Assembly (NCBI GenBank): GCA_002471015.1
Contig: DKPB01000030.1
Coordinates: forward strand, 1-64,000
DNA from: Stenotrophomonas sp. UBA7346
GTDB lineage: Bacteria; Pseudomonadota; Gammaproteobacteria; Xanthomonadales; Xanthomonadaceae
DNA: 64,000 nt
Direction of reading: 5' to 3'
This document shows positions 17,871 to 25,381 of this stretch, piece after piece. A model generated the notes under the pieces. That model was not told the origin of the DNA. It ran no database searches and saw nothing but the letters and a program-made list of their open reading frames with translations. The position numbers and the translations under genes were made by a program. Each line of letters opens with the position of its first letter. Position 1 is the stretch's first letter.

Positions 17871-18575
17871 CTAGAACTTGCGGAGACCTGCGTGTATCAG
17901 TGCTTTTCCGAGAATAGTCACCTCACCAACATCGGGCCGATAGGCGGGGAAGTCGGTGTTCACGCTGACCACATACAGTCCGTCACCGCGTTTCTGAAGC
18001 ATCTTAATTTGCGTCTCGCCGCCCACGTTGATCAGGTAATAGTCGTCACCATCGAAGTAGTCACAGCTAGTGTCGATCCAGACGATGTCTCCGTCTTCCA
18101 ACTTTGGGCGCATGGATGGGCCGCGGCCAGTGATGATCTGGATGCGCCCTGGCTTGGGTAGATAGCCGAGCTTCCTCCGGACTTCCCATTCGGCAATTTC
18201 GATGGTCTTTACCACCTCTGGGTAATCCTGATTGACCATCCCTGCTCCCATACCAGCACCCCCTTCAAACAAGTCGAAGCGAACGTAGCCGGGCGGGGTC
18301 TCAGCCTCTAAGACCGCATGGCTGCCGGCGTCAGTAGCGCCCTGGTGTGTGTCCATCCATCCCGTCGGCAGTCCCAGCGCAGCCTCTATTGCGCGGGCTG
18401 TGCCGCCGGACATGACCCTGGGCTTTCCCGTTGCGGCATTGGGGCTTCGGTTCACCCATTGGCTCACTTGGGCCGGATTTTTTATGCCAGCCGCGTCCGC
18501 AAACTGGCGTTGCCCGCCCTTGGTGGCAATCAGGGCAAGGAGATTTTCGTGGCGGATATCGTCGATTGGGCGCAT
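17871..18575 (-). CDS. CI-type phage repressor (XRE HTH plus S24 peptidase)
   Basis: The 234-residue protein has an N-terminal helix-turn-helix (about 21-45) and a C-terminal LexA/CI-type S24 self-cleavage domain with nucleophile S154 (G-P-S-M-R-P) and general base K191 (Q-I-K-M-L-Q). Candidate cleavage sites are the A-G pairs at 107-108 and 111-112. It should hold the prophage silent by binding the 13-bp palindromes on both sides of its own gene, and be inactivated by RecA during the SOS response. The ATG at 18575 is used because the frame upstream runs through the operators. It may be translated from a leaderless transcript. Confidence 0.92.
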   Translation of the reverse strand: MRPIDDIRHENLLALIATKGGQRQFADAAGIKNPAQVSQWVNRSPNAATGKPRVMSGGTARAIEAALGLPTGWMDTHQGATDAGSHAVLEAETPPGYVRFDLFEGGAGMGAGMVNQDYPEVVKTIEIAEWEVRRKLGYLPKPGRIQIITGRGPSMRPKLEDGDIVWIDTSCDYFDGDDYYLINVGGETQIKMLQKRGDGLYVVSVNTDFPAYRPDVGEVTILGKALIHAGLRKF

Positions 18576-18583
18576 ATCGCCAT

Positions 18584-18653
18584 TGGATAGCGAAAGGCTA
18601 TTCAATCCAACGAGCTTTTGGCTATTGTAAATAGAATAGCCGTAGGCTAATGT
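18584..18653. promoter_or_regulatory. Rightward promoter PR, operators OR1-OR3, and cI promoter
   Basis: PR has -35 TTGTAA (18625-18630) and -10 TAATGT (18648-18653), spacing 17. OR1 TAGCCGTAGGCTA (18637-18649) sits in the spacer, OR2 GAGCTTTTGGCTA (18612-18624) directly upstream, OR3 TAGCGAAAGGCTA (18588-18600) overlaps the weak leftward cI promoter (TTGGAT 18605-18610, TATCCA 18584-18589). Centre-to-centre distance is 24-25 bp. Confidence 0.85.
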
Positions 18654-18660
18654 TTGGCTT

Positions 18661-19137
18661 ATGGACCTACTCACATACATCTCCGATATGGGCCGCCGGC
18701 ACGCACTCGCCCAGGCTTGTGACACCAGTTCCGAGTACCTGTGGCAGATCGCCACGAGGTGGCGAGGGAAGCGCCCGAGCCCCGAGCTCGCTTCGGTGAT
18801 CGAGCGGGAATCGGCACGCCTCGGGCCAGAAGCGGTTCCCAAGGAGCCAATGATTTTCGGCGAAGCGACGCGCGGATCTGTGCGGGAGATGAGCCAAAGC
18901 GTGGACGCTCGCATGAGCAAGCGCGCGCTGCGGGCTCGGCTGGGCCTGTCCAGTGACAAGCAGCTGGCGACGGTCCTGCAGCTTCCGCTGGCGCAGGTTG
19001 AAGGATGGGAGGAGGAACGCGCGCTGCCGCCCATTCCGGAGGTGCTGCGCCTGCTCGGCGTCCAGCCGGCTGCCGCAGTTGAAGTGCCGCCGGCAGATCC
19101 GGACGACAACCGCATCGTTGCCGTGGAGGTGGCCTGA
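18661..19137 (+). CDS. Cro-like regulator with two HTH segments
   Basis: The 158-residue protein starts eight bases after the PR -10 box, with no ribosome-binding site, so its mRNA is probably leaderless. Residues about 3-50 match the YdaS/Cro type (L-T-Y-I-S-D-M-G-R-R-H-A-L-A-Q-A-C) and residues about 86-130 form a second possible helix-turn-helix (S-S-D-K-Q-L-A-T-V-L-Q-L-P-L-A-Q-V-E-G). First gene of the rightward transcript, divergent from the repressor, the place of cro. Confidence 0.8.
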   Translation: MDLLTYISDMGRRHALAQACDTSSEYLWQIATRWRGKRPSPELASVIERESARLGPEAVPKEPMIFGEATRGSVREMSQSVDARMSKRALRARLGLSSDKQLATVLQLPLAQVEGWEEERALPPIPEVLRLLGVQPAAAVEVPPADPDDNRIVAVEVA

Positions 19138-19166
19138 TATGCGCGCCACCTCCACAGGTTGGTTCC

Positions 19167-19418
19167 TCAGTGCTGGGGAGATCCAGCACTCGTCTGCGGT
19201 GTTTTTTCCAGTTGATCCGCCAAAAACAGCATTCGCTGCCCCAGCTCGCGCAATTGGGGAACGGTCATCGCGTAGTTGGGGCTTGAGTGGGCTTGCTCCA
19301 GCGTTTCGGTCGGGCTCACGAGGTATCTCAGCGTGACGAACCCGATCCCATACGCAGGCACGGTTCCGGTTTTCCAGCCGGCCACTGGTGCCAGCGGCTC
19401 GTCCTGTTCCTTGGTCAT
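19167..19418 (-). CDS. BssS-like small protein
   Basis: The 83-residue protein starts after AAGGAGGG. Its N-terminal part (P-V-A-G-W-K-T-G-T-V-P-A-Y, then L-R-Y-L-V-S-P) has the pattern of the BssS family, small proteins first linked to biofilm regulation in E. coli and common in prophages. It is convergent to the cro-like gene and faces against the rightward operon. Role in the phage unknown. Confidence 0.7.
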   Translation of the reverse strand: MTKEQDEPLAPVAGWKTGTVPAYGIGFVTLRYLVSPTETLEQAHSSPNYAMTVPQLRELGQRMLFLADQLEKTPQTSAGSPQH

Positions 19419-19507
19419 GTCGCCCTCCTTGCGGGCTGTTCGTGTGGAAACAGCAGCCTACCGCAAGGAGGGCGGCTCCCGCTTTCCGGTCCTGAGGGTC
19501 CATTGAA

Positions 19508-20146
19508 ATGAGTTCGATTCCTTCCATGGGCAGCAGTCTGGCGACCGGTACCGGCGAAGTCATGAAGCTGGGGAGGCAGTTTCTGCCTTCGCGCCAGCAG
19601 GTGGTCTACGGCTACACCGACAAGATGCTCAACGAAACGGCGATGAACGCAAACAGCTTCGCGATGCACGTTGCGGAGCAGTACTTCGCAATAACCGCCC
19701 CACACCGGCACGACAAGAAGGCCGTTCCGCTCCGGATGGGGCAGGGCGACGACCTGGCTGACGCGCTCAAGGCCAACGGTCAGGCCCTGCGCCGGTACAT
19801 GGACGGCACGGTGAAGACCTTGCCGGCCGACCTGGAAGACGCTTGGGTGCTTAGCCTTCCTGAGCCGTACCGCAGCGACTGTGAGCGAGACCTAGCCGCG
19901 CGGCGCGGCCTCCTGCCCATCCGTTTGAGCCTGATTGCTTCGGACGCGGACACGGCTGGGATTGGCGTGTTGATGACGGACTTTGGTTCATTGGTGAGCG
20001 CCCTGACGCCGGCCATCGCTGACGGCGTGATCGACGAGCGGGACCGCCCGCATGCCAAATCGATCATCGATCGCTGCAACGACGTGGTGATCGCTGCCCT
20101 GACGATTCAGCGCCGCTTCGTGGCGCTGCTGGGTGGTGACAAGTGA
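19508..20146 (+). CDS. Hypothetical early phage protein
   Basis: The 212-residue protein contains the stretch L-P-A-D-L-E-D-A-W-V-L-S-L-P-E-P-Y-R-S, a pattern I associate with unassigned proteins of Xanthomonadaceae prophages. It occupies the place of cII between cro and the replication genes, but no CII domain is evident. It overlaps the next gene as GTGA. Confidence 0.75.
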   Translation: MSSIPSMGSSLATGTGEVMKLGRQFLPSRQQVVYGYTDKMLNETAMNANSFAMHVAEQYFAITAPHRHDKKAVPLRMGQGDDLADALKANGQALRRYMDGTVKTLPADLEDAWVLSLPEPYRSDCERDLAARRGLLPIRLSLIASDADTAGIGVLMTDFGSLVSALTPAIADGVIDERDRPHAKSIIDRCNDVVIAALTIQRRFVALLGGDK

Positions 20147-20469
20147 GCAGCCTGGACGTTCGCCGCCGAGGCCCGTTGTCAGAGTTCACCGACCAGCAGC
20201 TGCGCAATGAATTGGACCGACGCGCACGCGAGGACGGCAAGCCCGCAAACCTGTGGGTGCAGAAGCGCTCCGAGTTCCTCACCAACAAGGCCGACGAGCT
20301 GGAAAAGACGGTCGAGACCCTGGAGGAGGAGCTTTTGCCGCGCGGGCCGGCACGCCATCAGCAGCTCAATCGCATTCGCTCGCTGAAGGATCAGATCAGG
20401 AAATACCGGGCTTTCGCCGTACTGGCAAAGGCCGACGAAGACGCGGCCGACGCTGGCAAGAGCCAATAA
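20143..20469 (+). CDS. Hypothetical early phage protein, coiled coil
   Basis: The 108-residue charged protein starts with GTG that overlaps the stop of the gene before it. Residues about 45-85 (L-E-K-T-V-E-T-L-E-E-E-L-L) look like a coiled coil. No family recognised; it is followed by the replication genes after 149 bases. Confidence 0.7.
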   Translation: MSSLDVRRRGPLSEFTDQQLRNELDRRAREDGKPANLWVQKRSEFLTNKADELEKTVETLEEELLPRGPARHQQLNRIRSLKDQIRKYRAFAVLAKADEDAADAGKSQ

Positions 20470-20618
20470 CCGAATCCCGCCCCTCTAACCGCCGGGTAGC
20501 TCCTGGTGGGACAGCCGAAATCCTGCACGGTTGAGGGATGCGGGTTTGCAGGAGGAAGTAGGAGCAATGGCGTGACACAGAGAGATTCCCCGATGCAACG
20601 ACCTATAGGGCCTTCGCC

Positions 20619-21527
20619 ATGAGCGTCGAAGCGATCACCTGGGCACTGAAGCTGCCGATCAAGCATTCCTCAGCCAAGTTCGTGCTGACGGTGCTGGCGA
20701 ACTGTGCGAGCGGCGACACGTGGCTTGCTTACCCGTCCGTGGCCTATCTGGCTGAGGCGACAGGGCAGGACCGCAAGACCGTCCTAGCCAATCTCGTGCG
20801 CCTGCGTGAGCTGGGTTTCATCGAGGACAGTGGCCGTCGCATGGGCGACACGAAGCAGGTGATCGTCTACCGGCTGCTCGCTGGTCAACAAGCTGAAACA
20901 GTACCGAAAACGGAACAGTCCCAAAAGCGGAACAGTACCGAAAACGGAACAGTCCCAAAAAGTAACGGAAAGAGTCCCGTTTTTCCCTCCAAACAGTCCC
21001 GTTTTTCCGCGAAACAGTCCCGTTTTTCCGCGAAACAGTCCCAAAAACGGGACACGGAACCGTCAGAAACTAAAGGGAACCGTCAGAACACACACCGCGT
21101 GTGTGGAAGCGGGCTCACCGCGGCTGACATCGATCGCGAGATATCGCCGCTCGGTTCGTTGCCGGACTGGATCGACCACGAGGTGCTTGCCCAGTTCGTG
21201 CGGCATCGACGGGTATCCGGCCGGACGCTCTCGGTGCAGGGCTGGCTGCAGATCCTGCCCACGCTGAAAACCTTGGCCGCGTCGGGCGGCGACCCGAATC
21301 AATCCCTCCGCGACGCTATGGCCGCCGGCCTGTCGTTGCCCGTCATCCCGAAATCTGGAGCCAACGCCCATGGATCAACTGCAGAAGGTTCTGCCGCCGG
21401 AGTCGCCCAAGCACGCGCCGAGTACGAACGCCGCCACGGCAGTGGCAGCGCTGGCGGCCAGGGCGGAGCAGGACGAGGCCGCCCGGCAGGCGAGGTCATC
21501 GATGCCGAGTTCGCCGTTGTCGGCTGA
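20619..21527 (+). CDS. Phage replication initiator, O-like
   Basis: The 302-residue protein has an N-terminal winged helix-turn-helix (about 5-85: S-A-K-F-V-L-T-V-L-A-N-C, then A-T-G-Q-D-R-K-T-V-L-A-N-L) as in lambda O-type initiators. The middle (about 92-150) is low-complexity and is encoded by the iteron-like repeats, just as the lambda origin lies inside O. The C-terminal part should contact the P-like helicase loader encoded next, whose gene overlaps by 158 bases. ATG at 20619 is the first good start. Confidence 0.85.
   Translation: MSVEAITWALKLPIKHSSAKFVLTVLANCASGDTWLAYPSVAYLAEATGQDRKTVLANLVRLRELGFIEDSGRRMGDTKQVIVYRLLAGQQAETVPKTEQSQKRNSTENGTVPKSNGKSPVFPSKQSRFSAKQSRFSAKQSQKRDTEPSETKGNRQNTHRVCGSGLTAADIDREISPLGSLPDWIDHEVLAQFVRHRRVSGRTLSVQGWLQILPTLKTLAASGGDPNQSLRDAMAAGLSLPVIPKSGANAHGSTAEGSAAGVAQARAEYERRHGSGSAGGQGGAGRGRPAGEVIDAEFAVVG
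20895..21062. repeat. Iteron cluster, probable phage replication origin
   Basis: Repeated words GAACAGTCCC and AAACAGTCCCGTTTTT occur about eight times in both orientations within the O-like gene, including a perfect 21-bp tandem pair at 21001-21042 (coding SRFSAKQ twice). The cluster is A+T-richer than its surroundings. Confidence 0.8.
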
Positions 21528-22083
21528 GCCCAGCCAGCGCGCCATGGATGCGCTGTGGAACCTGTGGGAGCGCATGGAGGCGATGTTCCCGGGCAAGTGG
21601 AAGCACGCCAACGGTCTGGCGCCTGCCAGTACGGACGGTCCGCTGACTGTGGCCGGTGAGACTTGGGCGCTCGCGCTGAAAGGTCTGCTCCCGCGCCAGC
21701 TAGGCGAGGGCATGGCGGCTTGCATGCGCATGGGCCTGAAGTGGCCACCAACCCCGGGCGAGTTCCGCGCGCTGTGCTTGGGCCTGCCATCGCTGCCGCA
21801 GGTGGAGCAGGAGCTGCGCCCCGGACAGGACCGTAGTCCGTTTTCCGTGCTGGTTCGTTCGCTGATGGACCTGCACGCGTTCAACGCCGCGGACGGCTAC
21901 CAGCAGTCCCGAATGGTAGCCGCCGCCTTCAGCCAAGCAATGCAGCACGTCTCCGCCGGCGGAGCGCTCCCTGCCGCAGTCCCGGCGCTGGTTCACGAGA
22001 GGCCGTCCTCGCCCAGCGTGACCAACCGGGAAACGGCGGCTGCCGCAATGGCGCGCGCTGCCCAGGAGCTTGGGTTCGACTGA
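21370..22083 (+). CDS. Replication protein P family helicase loader
   Basis: The 237-residue protein carries the P-family core at about 60-140 (W-E-R-M-E-A-M-F-P-G-K-W, W-A-L-A-L-K-G-L, then L-K-W-P-P-T-P-G-E-F-R-A-L-C). Lambda P brings DnaB helicase to the O-bound origin. Start at 21370 has GGAG nine bases upstream; a second candidate at 21502 would shorten the overlap with the O-like gene to 26 bases and give 193 residues. Its stop overlaps the next ATG. Confidence 0.88.
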   Translation: MDQLQKVLPPESPKHAPSTNAATAVAALAARAEQDEAARQARSSMPSSPLSAEPSQRAMDALWNLWERMEAMFPGKWKHANGLAPASTDGPLTVAGETWALALKGLLPRQLGEGMAACMRMGLKWPPTPGEFRALCLGLPSLPQVEQELRPGQDRSPFSVLVRSLMDLHAFNAADGYQQSRMVAAAFSQAMQHVSAGGALPAAVPALVHERPSSPSVTNRETAAAAMARAAQELGFD

Positions 22084-22457
22084 TGGCGATGCAGCACTCC
22101 ACCGGAACACCGACTGCAGCCGAGTCTGAGCGCATCGAACTGGCGAAGGTTGGGCCATGCATGGCTTGCCTGGTGCTCCAGATGGCCGGCCTTCTGTCCG
22201 CGCACCGCGTGGTCTACGGCTGCGACTACAACCACGCCAAGAGGGGGAACCGGCGTCGCGGCCACATGTTCGGGTACGCGCTGTGTGTCTGGCACCACCG
22301 CAGGCACCCCAATGAGGGCAAGACCCTTGCCCAGACCAGGGCGGTCTACGGCCCGAGCTTGATGGATGGCTCCCGTGTATTCCACGAAACCTACGGCAGC
22401 GACGACGACTTGATCGAACAACAGACCCACGTGAATGAACTGAGGAAAGCAGCATGA
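22083..22457 (+). CDS. Ref-type recombination enhancement nuclease
   Basis: The 124-residue protein has the pattern of P1 Ref and its phage relatives: an early C-M-A-C, a conserved H-R-R-G-H region, C-V-W-H-H-R-R-H-P, and G-S-R-V-F-H-E-T-Y-G-S-D-D. P1 Ref is an HNH-like nuclease that cuts RecA-coated displaced strands and raises homologous recombination. In lambdoid phages this slot (nin region) holds recombination genes. It overlaps P by one base and the next gene by four. Confidence 0.82.
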   Translation: MAMQHSTGTPTAAESERIELAKVGPCMACLVLQMAGLLSAHRVVYGCDYNHAKRGNRRRGHMFGYALCVWHHRRHPNEGKTLAQTRAVYGPSLMDGSRVFHETYGSDDDLIEQQTHVNELRKAA

Positions 22458-23110
22458 AGAACGTACGTGAGCTACTGGCGAGGTTTCACGCCTCCTCGTT
22501 CCGCCTGGATGCGGGTGCTGGCACTGGTGGTGGAGTAGATGCCCTGACCAACATCGATATCGCTGGGGCGCTCGGTATGGTGCCAGCAGGCCTTGGTCGC
22601 AACTTGTTAGAGCTGCTGTACGGACCGGAGCCGAGCAGAGCGGACATCGTACGTGCCTTTGAGGGAATCACGCGTTTGGCATTGGAAGAACGCAACCGTC
22701 GCTCGCGTGCCTACCATGACGCACGGACCACGTGGGGTATTGCTGAATGCATGGCAAAGTTTCACCGGGACAGAGACGTGGGTAGCCAGCGCAACCTTGG
22801 CGTCCTGAAAGCGCGCGCTGCAGTGACTCGCGAGCAGTTACTCCCGGAGCGATTGGAGGAGCGTATGCCGCAGATTGTTGCAGTGGTTATCGGGTACATG
22901 AAGGGGGAGCGTCTTAGCAACCGCGAGCGCGCGGCGGCTTTGGGGGTTAGCGAGTCAGGCTATCGACAATTCTGGGCGCCGGTCGTCGATTGGTTGCTTA
23001 CACAGCTGATGGAGGCAGAGGAAAGTGCCGCCCGCAGTTTCGGGAAAGCACTGGAATCCGAATCACGAGGAGAAGGGGATACTTCCGGTGAAAAGAGCCG
23101 GCGTTCTTAA
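22454..23110 (+). CDS. Q-position regulator with sigma-like HTH, putative late activator
   Basis: The 218-residue protein ends in a helix-turn-helix-like stretch (L-S-N-R-E-R-A-A-A-L-G-V-S-E-S-G-Y-R-Q-F-W, about 150-172) followed by an acidic amphipathic tail. It lies between replication and lysis genes, the place of lambda Q. The late operon downstream contains several intrinsic terminators, which fits an antiterminator. Two 25-bp tandem repeats follow its stop and may be its target. No direct homology to Q can be claimed. Confidence 0.6.
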   Translation: MKNVRELLARFHASSFRLDAGAGTGGGVDALTNIDIAGALGMVPAGLGRNLLELLYGPEPSRADIVRAFEGITRLALEERNRRSRAYHDARTTWGIAECMAKFHRDRDVGSQRNLGVLKARAAVTREQLLPERLEERMPQIVAVVIGYMKGERLSNRERAAALGVSESGYRQFWAPVVDWLLTQLMEAEESAARSFGKALESESRGEGDTSGEKSRRS

Positions 23111-23172
23111 GTTCGTAAGACGCTTGCGTACTTAAGTTCGTAAGACGCTTGCGTATAGGTGCCCTCACCTAT
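23106..23172. repeat. Two 25-bp tandem repeats and a 7-bp inverted repeat
   Basis: The 25-bp unit at 23106-23130 (beginning CTTAAGTTCGTAAG, itself nearly palindromic) is repeated exactly at 23131-23155. It runs into a perfect hairpin ATAGGTG-ccct-CACCTAT (23155-23172). The block overlaps the stop of the Q-position gene and precedes the OLD gene promoter; it may be an operator or a Q-type site. Confidence 0.8.
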
Positions 23173-23236
23173 GTTGATGCCGGGCAGCTAGGAACAGCAG
23201 GGCTGCGCGGTTAGAAATGGAACAATTGCCTAGACG

Positions 23237-23264
23237 TTGTCAGATCGCCAATAATCTTTACGAT
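23237..23264 (+). promoter_or_regulatory. Probable promoter of the OLD-family gene
   Basis: TTGTCA (23237-23242) and TACGAT (23259-23264) are 16 bases apart, 20 bases before the start codon of the nuclease gene. Confidence 0.5.
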
Positions 23265-23283
23265 CCCCTGATGCTTGGAGGCA

Positions 23284-25005
23284 ATGGAGGTGCCGTATCG
23301 AATTCACTCAATCCTACCCAAAGGCGGCCCAGCGATTGAGTTAGGCCAACTAACTGTCCTTGTAGGGCCAAACAACTGTGGGAAGTCTCAGACCCTAAAA
23401 GACATCAAGGAATACACCAAAACCGGCGTTTCAGGGCGATTGGTCGTTCTAGAAGAGATCGTTTCTACGCTGCCTACGGTGGCTGAACTAAAAAAGGGAG
23501 TGCGGATTCGGCCCCACGATCGTTTCATCGAAAATCTCAAGGTGATCGGCGTACAGGATGATCTTGTTACGCAATTTCTGTTTGAGCCGCCGAATTCCTG
23601 GTTCAATGCAATCGAACCGGATGATCCAGCTTCTACCCAAGAAGTCCTGCGGTCTCTTGGTACGGCCCTGATTGCTTATTTAGGAGCTGAGGCGAGGTTC
23701 ACACTGACCCGAAACTGTCCAAGCTTCGATCCGCGCAGCGACGATCCTTCCAATGCACTGCAGTCACTGCTCGTAGCCGGTACGGAGGTTAGAGACCAAC
23801 TCCGTGACGCGTTCCAAGCGGCCTTCAAGACGGACATCGCCCTAGATTGGGGTGGCATGGTCAGGCTGTACCTGAGGGTCTCGCAGGACTTCGGCGACAT
23901 TCCAGAGAGCCGGGTTGAGTTAGATAAGAAGATGGAGGGGGCCGCGGAGCTCGAGAAGCAAGGTGACGGATTCCGATCATTTGCAGGAGTTGCGTTAGCA
24001 CTTCTTACATATCCCGATCGCGTGCTGCTGTTGGATGAACCGGAGGCATTCCTTCACCCTGCGCAAGCTCGTGCACTTGGGCGCTGGGTGGGCTCCCAAG
24101 CTGCCACCAGATCTGGCCAGATTATTGTCGCGACCCATAGCGCAGACTTCTTGGCAGGTCTAAGCTCGTCGGGCGGTGACACCACGATCCTTAGGCTTAA
24201 TCGCACCGACACCATCACATCTTTTCACCGAGTTCCTTCCACCATCACAGCTCAGCTGATTGAATCCCCGTTGCTTTCGAGCCAACCAGTTCTGGACTCT
24301 TTGTTTCACAAGGGTGTCGTGATCTGTGAGGGTGATCCTGATCGTTCTGTTTACCAAATGGTGGCGCAACGCTTCCATCCTGGGCGGCAAGCGGAAGATT
24401 TCCTCTTCATCCACAGCAACGGGAAAGATGCGGCAAAGTCTCCTGCAGCCTTGTTGCGAGAATCTGGCACGCCTGTTTGTGTAATTGCCGACTTCGACAT
24501 ACTGAACTCCGCAGGGACACTAGACGGGGTAGTGAACGGTCTTACTGGGAACGATCTTGCTTCTGCTAGTAAGGTGCTTCGGTCAGAGATTTCCGCAGCT
24601 ATTGAGGTAAAAAGCCAAGAGCAAACGCTGCGGGAGTTGAAGGGAAATGTGGCGAATTGGCTTGATCAGCCAGATGCCGACCTTCGAGCAGCTAGAAGAG
24701 CCTTGAGTTCGATGGCGAGAGCGGGTGCGAATAAGTGGGATCGGGCAAAGAAGTTCGGGCTTGCTGCATTGGAGGGGGACGGCAATGGTCAGGCTCGCGA
24801 GCTCCTTGAGCGGTTGGCGAATCTCGGACTTTTCGTTGTCCCGTGCGGTGAACTGGAGTCTTGGATGAAGCTCCAACGGCCGAAGGGGAATAGATGGAAT
24901 CAGTCCGCTTTGAAGGAGCTCCATAGTGGGAACTGTCCTGAAGAACTGAAAGAGTTCGTATCCCAAGTCTTGGGTTTTCTAGAACGCCCAAGGATTTTCA
25001 ACTGA
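23284..25005 (+). CDS. OLD-family ATP-dependent endonuclease (AAA ATPase plus TOPRIM)
   Basis: The 573-residue protein joins an ABC-type ATPase domain to a TOPRIM nuclease. Walker A G-P-N-N-C-G-K-S is at 28-35, an ABC-like signature Q-G-D-G-F-R-S-F at 226-233, Walker B V-L-L-L-D-E-P-E at 247-254, the H-loop T-H-S at 284-286, TOPRIM glutamate in C-E-G-D-P-D (E349) and D-F-D at 403-405. The founding member, P2 Old, blocks growth of lambda. No UvrD-like helicase (Gabija) or reverse transcriptase (retron) is adjacent, so it is a free-standing class 1 type. The ATG at 23284 follows GGAGG. The gene is clearly poorer in G+C than its neighbours and has its own promoter and terminator, the marks of a moron. 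Phage exclusion is inferred. Confidence 0.92.
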   Translation: MEVPYRIHSILPKGGPAIELGQLTVLVGPNNCGKSQTLKDIKEYTKTGVSGRLVVLEEIVSTLPTVAELKKGVRIRPHDRFIENLKVIGVQDDLVTQFLFEPPNSWFNAIEPDDPASTQEVLRSLGTALIAYLGAEARFTLTRNCPSFDPRSDDPSNALQSLLVAGTEVRDQLRDAFQAAFKTDIALDWGGMVRLYLRVSQDFGDIPESRVELDKKMEGAAELEKQGDGFRSFAGVALALLTYPDRVLLLDEPEAFLHPAQARALGRWVGSQAATRSGQIIVATHSADFLAGLSSSGGDTTILRLNRTDTITSFHRVPSTITAQLIESPLLSSQPVLDSLFHKGVVICEGDPDRSVYQMVAQRFHPGRQAEDFLFIHSNGKDAAKSPAALLRESGTPVCVIADFDILNSAGTLDGVVNGLTGNDLASASKVLRSEISAAIEVKSQEQTLRELKGNVANWLDQPDADLRAARRALSSMARAGANKWDRAKKFGLAALEGDGNGQARELLERLANLGLFVVPCGELESWMKLQRPKGNRWNQSALKELHSGNCPEELKEFVSQVLGFLERPRIFN

Positions 25006-25137
25006 GGGAGCGGTAGGTAAGGAACCATAGTCGCACTCAGCGGGTATGGGTCGGGGGACTTCGTGAGATCGTCGCGCATGGTGCGCAGGTGAAGCCTGCG
25101 CAAGTTCTCCGCTACATTTCTACCATCACGCGACGAA

Positions 25138-25162
25138 AGCCCGGCACAAGCCGGGCTTTTTC
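25138..25162 (+). terminator. Rho-independent terminator after the OLD-family gene
   Basis: The stem agcccggc/gccgggct with loop acaa is followed by ttttctttt. Confidence 0.85.
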
Positions 25163-25170
25163 TTTTCAAT

Positions 25171-25289
25171 CCGATCACCACTGCACCGCAAAGCCCGCCG
25201 CACGCTGTGAAGCGTTTGGGGCCGGTGCCGCGCGTGAGCGCGCCAGTTCCGCCATTGCTGGTATGGCACCAGGCAGCGGTGGTGATCGG
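25171..25289. other. Non-coding interval with long-range inverted repeat before lysis genes
   Basis: The 219 bases between the terminator and the lysis gene hold no convincing gene. CCGATCACCAC (25171-25181) is inverted as GTGGTGATCGG (25279-25289), which could close a 100-base structured RNA or mark a regulatory region such as a late promoter leader. Confidence 0.4.
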
Positions 25290-25381
25290 TTCTTCTACGC
25301 CCGTCCACTCTCACCGGAACAACGACTGAGCCCAGCCGGGCTGCGGTGACGGGCACCTTTAGCCATACAGGGGATTCACCC

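Noticed and set aside
20895..21062. CRISPR array
   Set aside because: The repeats are short, in both orientations, irregularly spaced and inside a coding gene; they fit origin iterons. No cas genes occur in the window.
23284..25005. Gabija or retron defence system
   Set aside because: The OLD-family protein has no adjacent UvrD-like helicase, reverse transcriptase or msr/msd-like RNA; it is treated as free-standing.
25089..25349. 86-codon plus-strand frame spanning the OLD terminator
   Set aside because: It runs through a terminator hairpin, has no ribosome-binding site and an unlikely composition.
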